Positions 7,640 to 12,940 of a stretch of 15,831 bases of DNA are shown here, in pieces (within the stretch, counting starts at the first letter, position 1; each line of letters begins with the position of its first letter). The notes under the pieces were generated by a model, which was not told where the DNA came from, did no database searches, and worked only from the letters and a program-made list of their open reading frames with translations. Source of the DNA: an uncultured Collinsella sp. (GTDB lineage: Bacteria; Actinomycetota; Coriobacteriia; Coriobacteriales; Coriobacteriaceae); the NCBI GenBank assembly GCA_902478985.1, contig CABSNH010000025.1, positions 1 to 15,831 of the forward strand, written 5' to 3'. Position numbers and translations under genes: made by a program.

Positions 7640-7731
7640 TCGGTGCGACTAGTCCCAAGCCGATCGGACCTGGTCCGGTGCGTATTCACTGTGCGGGCGG
7701 CATGACCGCACCCAACTGATTGGAGTGAACC
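7640..7731 (+). promoter_or_regulatory. pstB-phoU spacer with two hairpins
   Basis: CGGACC-T-GGTCCG (7665-7677) is a perfect short palindrome, preceded by the overlapping palindrome CCGATCGG (7660-7667). A second inverted repeat pairs GTGCGG (7691-7696) with CCGCAC (7706-7711). Neither is followed by a T tract, so these are not ordinary terminators. An RNA stability or processing element that lowers phoU output relative to pstB is possible. No convincing promoter is seen here. Confidence 0.35.
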
Positions 7732-8589
7732 ATGCGCAAACTGTTTTCCCGTCAGCTCATCGAGGCCCGTCACGAGATGTTGAGCATCTACGAGGCCGTC
7801 GATCTTGCCCTTCACGACGCCGTGAAGGCCTATGTGACCGACGACCGCAAGCTCGCCACTAAGACCAAGAAGCGCACGCTTTCGATTGATGCTCGCTGCG
7901 CCAACTTGGAGGCCGTGTGCTACAACCTGATCGCTACGCAGTCGCCGGTCGCCTCCGACTTCCGTTTGCTGCAGACGATTATCTACGTCGACTTTAACCT
8001 GCAGCGCATGACCGATAAGGTTCGCCAGATCTGCCGCGCCACGCGTCACATGGTCAAGGCCGACATCTCGCTGCCTCAGGAGCTCGTCGGCACGGTTGAG
8101 GCCGAGGCCGAGGCCGTGTACCAGGTGCTGGGCTCGTCGCTGTCCGTGCTCGTCACCAACGACATGTCCATCATCTGCAACCTGGCCGTCGAGGACGAGC
8201 CGGTACATGCGGCGTACGAGAAGTTCTTCCGTACCTTTAACCGCATGGACACCGGCGATTTTATGGACGACGACAGCAACTATGACGACCTGCGCCGTGC
8301 CATCATGGTTTCGCGCTACCTCGATCGCATTGCCTCGATTTCCATCGATGCCGCCTGCCGTCTGACCTTCCTTTTGACCGGACAGCGTATGACTGCCGGC
8401 GATATCGCCCGTACGGATGAGGACGAGCTCGAGAGCATGCGCGTGCCTTCGGGCGAGGGCGTCATTATGAGGCCCGCCGTGGATGCACGCTTTGTTGCCA
8501 AGGTGCCCGCTAACGAGGTGAGCGAGGGTCTTCGCTACCTGTTGGATCATCTTGAGGACGAGGATGATGCCGAGGACGACGAGGAGTAG
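7732..8589 (+). CDS. phoU: Phosphate signalling regulator PhoU (long, divergent)
   Basis: PhoU proteins are cytoplasmic helical bundles that connect Pst transporter state to the PhoR-type kinase and limit phosphate uptake. This one has 285 aa, about 60 more than usual. The N-terminal half reads MRKLFSRQLIEARHEMLSIY with SPVASDFRLLQTIIYVDFNLQRMTD, which is recognisably PhoU. The second repeat includes NDMSIICNLAVEDEPVHAAYE and MVSRYLDRIASISIDAACRL. The usual metal-binding E-x-x-x-D positions are changed: Q91-RMT-D95 in the first repeat and D198-RIA-S202 in the second. The C-terminal 65 or so residues are an extension ending in an acidic tail (EDEDDAEDDEE). The ribosome-binding site GGAG lies just before the ATG. 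Position at the end of pstSCAB supports the assignment. No phoB/phoR pair is in the window. Confidence 0.88.
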   Translation: MRKLFSRQLIEARHEMLSIYEAVDLALHDAVKAYVTDDRKLATKTKKRTLSIDARCANLEAVCYNLIATQSPVASDFRLLQTIIYVDFNLQRMTDKVRQICRATRHMVKADISLPQELVGTVEAEAEAVYQVLGSSLSVLVTNDMSIICNLAVEDEPVHAAYEKFFRTFNRMDTGDFMDDDSNYDDLRRAIMVSRYLDRIASISIDAACRLTFLLTGQRMTAGDIARTDEDELESMRVPSGEGVIMRPAVDARFVAKVPANEVSEGLRYLLDHLEDEDDAEDDEE

Positions 8590-8626
8590 GGTACCCCGTT
8601 CGTTGAGAGATTGTAAATACCTAAGG

Positions 8627-8660
8627 GAGCGCGGCCTTGCGGATGCGGGGCTGCGCTCTT
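8627..8660 (+). terminator. Probable terminator of the pst-phoU unit
   Basis: GAGCGCGGCC (8627-8636) pairs with GGCTGCGCTC (8649-8658), with one G-T wobble and a 12-nt loop, 38 bp after the phoU stop. The T tract is weak (TTGCGTT), so termination may be partial and some read-through into yggS is possible. Confidence 0.6.
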
Positions 8661-8708
8661 GCGTTAGCATGGGACTACTTGTTGTGCTGTTAGCGGAGGC
8701 GATTGGCA

Positions 8709-9446
8709 ATGGATAACTATTTGAATGTAATGCGCGCTCGCCGCGAGCAGATACTCGAGCGTTTCTATGCCGCGCTCGATCGCGCCGGGAGGCCCCGTGA
8801 TGCCGCGCGTTTGATTGCCGTGTCCAAGACCGTCGGCGTCGATGAGACCATCGCGGCCATCCAGGTGGGATATCGCCATTTTGCCGAGAACCGCCCGCAA
8901 GAGCTCGTCCGCAAACTTGCAGGTCTGGCGGATCATCCGGAGCTGCCCGAGGTACGCTTTGATATGATCGGCAACCTTCAGACCAACAAGATTAACGCGG
9001 TGCTGGGTTCGGCCGAGCTGATTCATTCGGTTGGTTCGCTTCATTTGGCGCAGGCGATCTCGAGCCGTGCCGTTCGCAAGATCGAAGCGGGCGAGCTTTC
9101 TGCTCCCCAACAGGTGCTAATCGAGGTTAACGTAAGCGGCGAGGAGTCCAAGGGCGGCTTTTCGCCCGATGAGATTCGTGGCGCTGCCGGCGAGCTTGCG
9201 GAACTTGAGGGAATTTGTGTGCAGGGCCTTATGACCATGGCCCCTCGAGGGAACAAGGATGTGGCACGTCGCACTTTTGCCGGGCTGCGAGAGCTGAGAG
9301 ATGAGCTGGAGGCGGCGCATCCCGATCTGAGGCTGCCCGAGCTTTCTTGTGGCATGAGCGAGGACTTTGAGCCTGCCCTTGAGGAGGGCTCTACGCTCGT
9401 TCGCCTGGGCAGGGTAGTATTTAGCCCGGAGTTTGCAGTAAAATAG
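8709..9446 (+). CDS. yggS: YggS/PLPBP family pyridoxal phosphate homeostasis protein
   Basis: A single-domain fold-type III PLP-binding protein (245 aa) that buffers pyridoxal phosphate and affects amino-acid and vitamin B6 balance; it has no known enzyme activity of its own. The PLP-binding lysine is Lys40 in RLIAVSKTV. Other family blocks are FAENRPQELVRK (usual order GENrvQe), DMIGNLQTNK, IHSVGSL, VLIEVNVSGEESKGGF, GLMTMAP and SCGMSEDFEPALEEGSTLVR with LGRVVF, which hold the phosphate-binding residues. GGAGG at 8695-8699 lies 9 nt before the ATG at 8709; a TTG at 8703 is too close to it. Its place directly upstream of sepF is conserved across Gram-positive division clusters, but pgeF, its usual neighbour, is 4.5 kb away here. 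Confidence 0.94.
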   Translation: MDNYLNVMRARREQILERFYAALDRAGRPRDAARLIAVSKTVGVDETIAAIQVGYRHFAENRPQELVRKLAGLADHPELPEVRFDMIGNLQTNKINAVLGSAELIHSVGSLHLAQAISSRAVRKIEAGELSAPQQVLIEVNVSGEESKGGFSPDEIRGAAGELAELEGICVQGLMTMAPRGNKDVARRTFAGLRELRDELEAAHPDLRLPELSCGMSEDFEPALEEGSTLVRLGRVVFSPEFAVK

Positions 9447-9493
9447 GGCTCTGAAGTGCGCACTGGTTTACAGAGCGCCTGCACTAAACCGTG
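9439..9493 (+). promoter_or_regulatory. Possible sepF promoter -10 and leader hairpin
   Basis: TAAAAT at 9439-9444 is a plausible -10 at the end of yggS, without a convincing -35. Downstream, CAC-T-GGTTTA (9461-9470) pairs with TAAACC-GTG (9485-9493) around a 14-nt loop, with one bulged T. The stem ends at the start of the sepF ribosome-binding site GAGAGGA (9493-9499), so it could affect translation. AGTGCGCACT next to it is also palindromic. The role is inferred only. Confidence 0.35.
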
Positions 9494-9506
9494 AGAGGAC
9501 ACAACC

Positions 9507-10232
9507 ATGGGCTTCTTTGACGAGATTAAAAATAAGATGCACCTGGGCGGCCAGCAGGGTTACGACCAGGGCTATGACCAGGATGACGACTACGGCTACG
9601 ATGACGGCTACGATGATGGCTATCAGAACAACGGCTACAGCGGCGCCTCGGGCGAGGGTTTCTATACCCAGGACGAGCCGAGCAACGGCCTGCTGGGGCA
9701 GACGCGCCGCGGTGAGGCCGAGTCGGTCGCGGTGTACACGCGCTCCGGCCAGCTGGTCGGCGATGACTCCCGTCATGCAACGACGTACAATCCGCCGTCG
9801 CGTTCTCAGGATAGTGTCGCGGGCGGCTATCGTCCCGGCGCTTACGACACGCCGTCGAGCTATGCCGAGAGCGCTCGCGCTCGCGCCGCGGCACCTGCGC
9901 CCGCTCCTGCGCCGAGCGACGCTTCGGCCTATGCGAGCAACATCATTAACGCCACGCCGCAGCTGCCTGCCTATGTTCTGCGTCCCGAGAGCTATGACGA
10001 TGTCGAGACCGTTGTCCGCCGTGTGCGCACCAAGCAGCCCGTTGCGCTGATTTTTGTTGGCGTTCGCACCGAGGTCGCCAAGCGTGTCCTGGACTTTAGC
10101 TATGGCTTTGCCTGCGGCCTGGGCGCTACGGTCAAAGAGGTGGGCGATCGCGTGTTTATGGTGCTGCCCGCCGGCTGCGAGGTCAAGGATTCGGACCTCA
10201 AGAAGCTGCGCGCCGACGGCTACCTTAAGTAA
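9507..10232 (+). CDS. sepF: Cell division protein SepF
   Basis: SepF anchors FtsZ to the membrane and bundles Z-ring filaments; it is the essential FtsZ tether in actinobacteria lacking FtsA. The 241-aa protein begins with a short amphipathic membrane-targeting segment, MGFFDEIKNKMHL. A low-complexity linker of about 130 residues follows. Its first part is Tyr/Asp/Gly-rich (GYDQGYDQDDDYGYDDGYDD, 18-37) and its last part is Ala/Pro-rich (128-138). The SepF core is at about 154-230: YVLRPESYDDVETVVRRVRT, QPVALIFVGVR, VLDFSYGFACGLGATVK and RVFMVLPAGCEV. The ATG at 9507 has GAGAGGA 7 nt upstream. The stop TAA (10230-10232) is in the same frame as the following yggT, with no stop between them. Confidence 0.95.
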   Translation: MGFFDEIKNKMHLGGQQGYDQGYDQDDDYGYDDGYDDGYQNNGYSGASGEGFYTQDEPSNGLLGQTRRGEAESVAVYTRSGQLVGDDSRHATTYNPPSRSQDSVAGGYRPGAYDTPSSYAESARARAAAPAPAPAPSDASAYASNIINATPQLPAYVLRPESYDDVETVVRRVRTKQPVALIFVGVRTEVAKRVLDFSYGFACGLGATVKEVGDRVFMVLPAGCEVKDSDLKKLRADGYLK

Positions 10233-10253
10233 ACCCAAGACGAGGAGATTCTC

Positions 10254-10535
10254 ATCAACATCTACACCATTGTCCAGCTGGTAAACACGCTGTTCAACTT
10301 CTATTCCACGCTCATCGTGGTCTATTGCTTTATGACGTGGATTCCCATGAAGCAGGGCGGCCTGCTGCAGGATATCGCCGCGGTGCTCGATAGCGTCTGC
10401 GGTCCGTGGCTCAACCTGTTTCGTCGGTTTATTCCGCCGATGGGCGGCGTTGATTTTTCGCCGGTCGTTGCGATTATTGCGTTGCAGTTGGTGCAGAGGC
10501 TGATTCTGCAGCTTCTTATAGGTATACTCGTATAG
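10254..10535 (+). CDS. yggT: YggT family membrane protein with an apparent non-AUG start
   Basis: A small membrane protein (about 93 aa) of the YggT family, commonly found between sepF and divIVA; its molecular role is poorly defined. Two hydrophobic stretches are visible: NIYTIVQLVNTLFNFYSTLI, continuing VVYCFMTW, and FSPVVAIIALQLVQRLILQLLIGILV. Between them lies the family motif PWLNLFRRFIPPMGGVDFSP (usual pattern P.l...R..iPp.ggiD.SP). No in-frame ATG, GTG or TTG exists between the sepF stop and a GTG at 10317. Starting at that GTG would remove most of the first membrane segment. GAGGAG at 10242-10247 is placed 6 nt before an ATC at 10254, so I mark that as the probable start; ATT at 10248 touches the site. 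A sequencing error or read-through of the sepF TAA are alternatives. Confidence 0.8.
   Translation: MNIYTIVQLVNTLFNFYSTLIVVYCFMTWIPMKQGGLLQDIAAVLDSVCGPWLNLFRRFIPPMGGVDFSPVVAIIALQLVQRLILQLLIGILV
10523..10528 (+). promoter_or_regulatory. Candidate divIVA promoter -10
   Basis: TATACT, a five-of-six match to TATAAT, lies at the end of yggT in a short A+T-rich stretch. Transcription from here would begin near the yggT stop and give a leader of about 60 nt. That leader holds the G+C palindrome CGGGCGCCCG (10557-10566). No good -35 is seen at standard spacing. divIVA is otherwise likely to be read from upstream. Confidence 0.45.
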
Positions 10536-10597
10536 AACTGGCTTAGTAACTTACGTCGGGCGCCCGGCGCCAAGGCGATGATAAAGGAGAACTTGTT

Positions 10598-11275
10598 ATG
10601 GCTATTACCCCTGCTGACATCCAGGCTCAGACTTTCTCTGAGGCCAAGCGCGGCTATGATCCCGCCGAGGTCGACGTCTTTTTGGAGACGCTGTCCTCCG
10701 AGGTTGACGCTATGCTTGCCAAGATTGTCGATCTTAAGGGTCGTCTGACTGCCACCGAGCAGCAGCTTGCCGACACGCAGGCTCAGCTTGCCCAGGCTCA
10801 GGACGCTGCCGCTCAGGCCGTTCCCGCCGCTCCTGTGGCCGCTCCCGCACCCGACTTCTCCGCTCAGGAGCGCCAGATCTCCGCTGCGCTGATCGCTGCC
10901 CAGCAGACCGCCGAGGGCATCGTCAACGATGCCAACGAGAACGCTGAGCGCATCCGCAACGAAGCCGACGCCAAGGCCCGCGAGGTCATCCGTCAGGCCC
11001 TGACCGAGAAGCAGGCCGAGCTCGAGGAGATTGACCGTCTGAAGGCTTCCCGTGAGGAGTTCAAGGCCGAGTACCTCAAGCTCATCCAGCATTTCATGGA
11101 CGATGCCCAGAATTCCTTCCCGTCCGACCTTATGGCCTCCACGCCGGTCGGTTCTGCGGCTTCTCCTGCAGTGACCGTTCCCGCCGCCGAGCCGCTGCCT
11201 GTCGCTGATCCGGTTGTCCCCGTGGCCGACCCCTTCGCCCCGATCGACAACTTTGCCGCTGACGACCTGGACTAG
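10598..11275 (+). CDS. divIVA: DivIVA-domain cell pole/septum protein
   Basis: DivIVA (Wag31-like) binds negatively curved membrane at poles and septa and organises growth and division. The 225-aa protein opens with the diagnostic membrane-binding region ITPADIQAQTFSEAKRGYDP followed by AEVDVFLE (residues 3-30, with the RGYD turn). A coiled coil at about 32-70 follows, then an Ala/Pro-rich hinge (73-86) and a second predicted coiled coil at about 88-168, rich in Glu, Ala and Arg. The C-terminal tail is Pro/Ala/Val-rich and ends in acidic ADDLD. AAAGGAGA lies upstream of the ATG at 10598. It is the last gene of the division cluster and is closed by a strong terminator. Confidence 0.94.
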   Translation: MAITPADIQAQTFSEAKRGYDPAEVDVFLETLSSEVDAMLAKIVDLKGRLTATEQQLADTQAQLAQAQDAAAQAVPAAPVAAPAPDFSAQERQISAALIAAQQTAEGIVNDANENAERIRNEADAKAREVIRQALTEKQAELEEIDRLKASREEFKAEYLKLIQHFMDDAQNSFPSDLMASTPVGSAASPAVTVPAAEPLPVADPVVPVADPFAPIDNFAADDLD

Positions 11276-11305
11276 CTCCAGAGCTACAATCTCGTGTCCT
11301 TAAGA

Positions 11306-11334
11306 GGAGCTCGCACCTGCGGGCTCCTTTTTTT
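11306..11334 (+). terminator. Rho-independent terminator of divIVA
   Basis: GGAGCTCGC (11306-11314) pairs with GCGGGCTCC (11319-11327), with one wobble and an ACCT loop, followed by seven T (11328-11334). It lies 30 bp after the divIVA stop and ends the division cluster. Confidence 0.93.
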
Positions 11335-11352
11335 GGCTGCATACGGGTTGGG

Positions 11353-11396
11353 AAACAAAACGCCGAGCTCTGCGTGTGATAGGGCAGAACTCGGCG
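11353..11396 (-). terminator. Terminator of the nitroreductase gene (minus strand)
   Basis: CGCCGAGCTCTGC (11361-11373) and GCAGAACTCGGCG (11384-11396) form a 13-bp stem with a 10-nt loop. The single odd position is a G-U wobble only when read as minus-strand RNA, and TTTTGTTT follows on that strand (11353-11360). It therefore serves the minus-strand gene ending at 11441 and faces the divIVA terminator. Confidence 0.85.
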
Positions 11397-11440
11397 AAGG
11401 GCGCGTGGTAAAAAGGAGATTTTAGGGCATGTGCCAAAAA

Positions 11441-11971
11441 CTACTTGAGGAGGAAGTCGGAGAGGGGAATGGTACGGGCCTCGCGATGCTCGGGATCGGC
11501 GATGTGGTCGGCAGGATAGCCGCAGACGAGCATGTGATAGGGATAAACGCCCTCGGGCAGGTTGAACTGCTCGCAGGCAAGCTCGGGCTTAAAATGGCAT
11601 ACCCAACACGTTCCCAGGCCCTGCTCCTCGGCCTCCATCATCATCTGATCGCAAACAATCGAGGTGTCGATAGCGCTGGAGTTCATCTGGTCATAGGGGC
11701 GAACCCAAGCGTCGTCGGTAACGCTGCAAATAAGAAAGATAAGCGGTGCCCCAAAGATAGACCCATCACGAGCAAACCGAGGCTGACAGGCAGCCGCCTT
11801 CTCCAAAAGCTCGGGCGTATCCAACACCATCACACGGGTTGGATGATTATTACAAGCAGAAGGAGCAATACGCCCAGCCTCAACAATGGCATCCACCACA
11901 GCCTGCTCCACAGCCCGATCCTCAAAAGAACGACAAGAATACCGAGCCCGAGCCAAATCCAAATACCCCAT
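11441..11971 (-). CDS. Nitroreductase family FMN-dependent oxidoreductase
   Basis: A 176-aa protein of the nitroreductase superfamily: homodimeric FMN flavoproteins that use NAD(P)H to reduce quinones, nitro compounds or other acceptors. The FMN phosphate-binding segment is ARYSCRSFEDRAV (9-21), followed by IVEAGRIAPSACNNHPTRVM. A mid-region IDTSIVCDQMMMEAEEQGLG (usual form ...a.qnl.laA...GlgtcW) continues TCWVCHF, and the C-terminal part has YHMLVCGYPAD. GGAGG (11977-11981) stands 5 nt before the ATG at 11971. A TTG at 11983 in the same frame lies on the ribosome-binding site and is rejected. The many cysteines (CNN, ACQ, ICS, CDQ, CWVCHF, ACE, VCG) are notable. The natural substrate cannot be told from sequence. 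The gene is monocistronic, with its own terminator. Confidence 0.92.
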   Translation of the reverse strand: MGYLDLARARYSCRSFEDRAVEQAVVDAIVEAGRIAPSACNNHPTRVMVLDTPELLEKAAACQPRFARDGSIFGAPLIFLICSVTDDAWVRPYDQMNSSAIDTSIVCDQMMMEAEEQGLGTCWVCHFKPELACEQFNLPEGVYPYHMLVCGYPADHIADPEHREARTIPLSDFLLK

Positions 11972-12137
11972 ACGAGCCTCCAAAGCTAATAAAACAACCC
12001 AAAACTAAGCAAAAGGGTACCCAAAGCAACATTCAGCCAAACGCCCACCGAATGCCAAAGTGTTCAATTGGGTACTAAAGGTCCCCTCGGCCAAACCCCC
12101 ATTGCGCTATAACTATCAGCCAAAGTTCCCAATGGTG
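11972..12137 (-). promoter_or_regulatory. Leader of the nitroreductase gene with repeated CCAAA motifs
   Basis: This non-coding stretch is upstream of the nitroreductase. It is A/C-rich on the plus strand and contains repeated CCAAA boxes, among them GCCAAA at 12036, 12054, 12090 and 12119, plus CCCAAA at 12020 and CCCAAAA at 11998. The palindrome GGGTACCC lies at 12015-12022 and a related GGGTACTAAAGG at 12070-12081. No clear -35/-10 pair for the minus-strand gene could be fixed. A regulator-binding region is possible but unproved. Confidence 0.3.
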
Positions 12138-12243
12138 GTACGTAAGGCGAAGGGCCGGCCACGGTCTACTTTCGAACGACTCTGCAGAGCAGCCGGAGTG
12201 AGAAAGCAAACCGTGGCCGGCCCTTCGCCGGTGGGATACGTAC
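12138..12243. repeat. Perfect 20-bp inverted repeat flanked by TACGTA
   Basis: GGCGAAGGGCCGGCCACGGT (12146-12165) is exactly complementary to 12210-12229, around a 44-nt loop. The loop holds the palindrome CTCTGCAGAG (12179-12188 region) and a further CTTTC/GAAAG pairing (12169-12173 with 12202-12206). TACGTA occurs on both sides, at 12139-12144 and 12237-12242. It lies just after the DUF47 stop on the minus strand. With no T tract it is not a standard terminator. It could be a 3' mRNA-stabilising structure, a MITE/REP-like element with a TACGTA target duplication, or a small structured RNA. Confidence 0.85.
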
Positions 12244-12249
12244 AGCTAA

Positions 12250-12873
12250 TTAACTGTTCTTCATGACAATCGAATCCACGACATCAGCCACATTCTCGCA
12301 GCAGTCGGCGCAGTACTCCAGGAAAGCGTAGACGTCACGCCAGGCGATGACCTCGAGCGGGTCCTTGCCATTGACGTGCAGGTTGCGCATGGCGTTGATG
12401 TAGAGCTCATCGGCCTCGGACTCAATGGTGTTGATCTGGATGACCAGCTCGCGCAGGGTCTTGGACTTGCGGTAATTAGGCAGCTCGACCATAAGGTCCT
12501 TCATGGCGCGGCAGGCGTCGGTCACCTTGTGGGCGATGACAATGGCATCGGGGTGGATGCTCTGGATGTTGGTGAAGTAGACGCGCTGCACGACGCCTTC
12601 GATACGGTCAAGCACAGTGTCGAGCGCGCAACTCATCAGGTCCAGATCCTCGCGCTCAAGCGGGGTGATAAAGGCAGTGAGCAGGGCATCCTCGAGCTCA
12701 TGGTGCTTCTTGTCGGCCGCATGCTCAATCGCATGCATCTCCTCGAGCATGTCGTGGATCTGCGCGGGATCAAAGTTCTCAAAAATCTTGATGAGCAACT
12801 CTGCGGCCTGGACAGCAAGGTCGGCGCAGGCGACGTAGTTGTCAAAGTAGAACGAATCGGGTTTCTTTGCCAT
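12250..12873 (-). CDS. DUF47 family (PhoU-like) partner of PiT transporter
   Basis: A 207-aa all-helical protein of the DUF47/YkaA family, distant relatives of PhoU that are encoded with PiT phosphate permeases and probably modulate them. Family features are YFDNYVACADLAVQAAELL near the start, AIEHAADKKHHELEDALLTA with FITPLEREDLDLMSCALDTV and LDRIE (48-92), TIESEADELY (149-158) and YCADCCENVADVVDSI (187-202). Glu and Asp residues in the last two blocks match the acidic metal-site pattern of PhoU folds. AAAGGA lies upstream of the ATG at 12873. It follows the PiT gene by 67 bp on the same strand, so the two form an operon, in the order permease first. The inverted repeat at 12138-12243 follows its stop. 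Confidence 0.92.
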   Translation of the reverse strand: MAKKPDSFYFDNYVACADLAVQAAELLIKIFENFDPAQIHDMLEEMHAIEHAADKKHHELEDALLTAFITPLEREDLDLMSCALDTVLDRIEGVVQRVYFTNIQSIHPDAIVIAHKVTDACRAMKDLMVELPNYRKSKTLRELVIQINTIESEADELYINAMRNLHVNGKDPLEVIAWRDVYAFLEYCADCCENVADVVDSIVMKNS

Positions 12874-12940
12874 GAGTGGGTCCTTTCGAGGCGAAGACGG
12901 GTGGGCGAGGTATTGCGGTCCGGATGGACGTTCGGTTTGA

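Noticed and set aside
9558..9635. Tandem DNA repeat or CRISPR-like array in sepF
   Set aside because: The repetition is at protein level (GYD units) with degenerate codons inside a normal gene; there are no spacers or conserved repeat unit.
10317..10535. GTG at 10317 as the yggT start
   Set aside because: It has no ribosome-binding site and would delete most of the first membrane segment, which is encoded directly upstream in frame.
11429..12078. Plus-strand open frames across the nitroreductase region
   Set aside because: They are antisense to a well-supported nitroreductase gene, and the translations are low-complexity without motifs.
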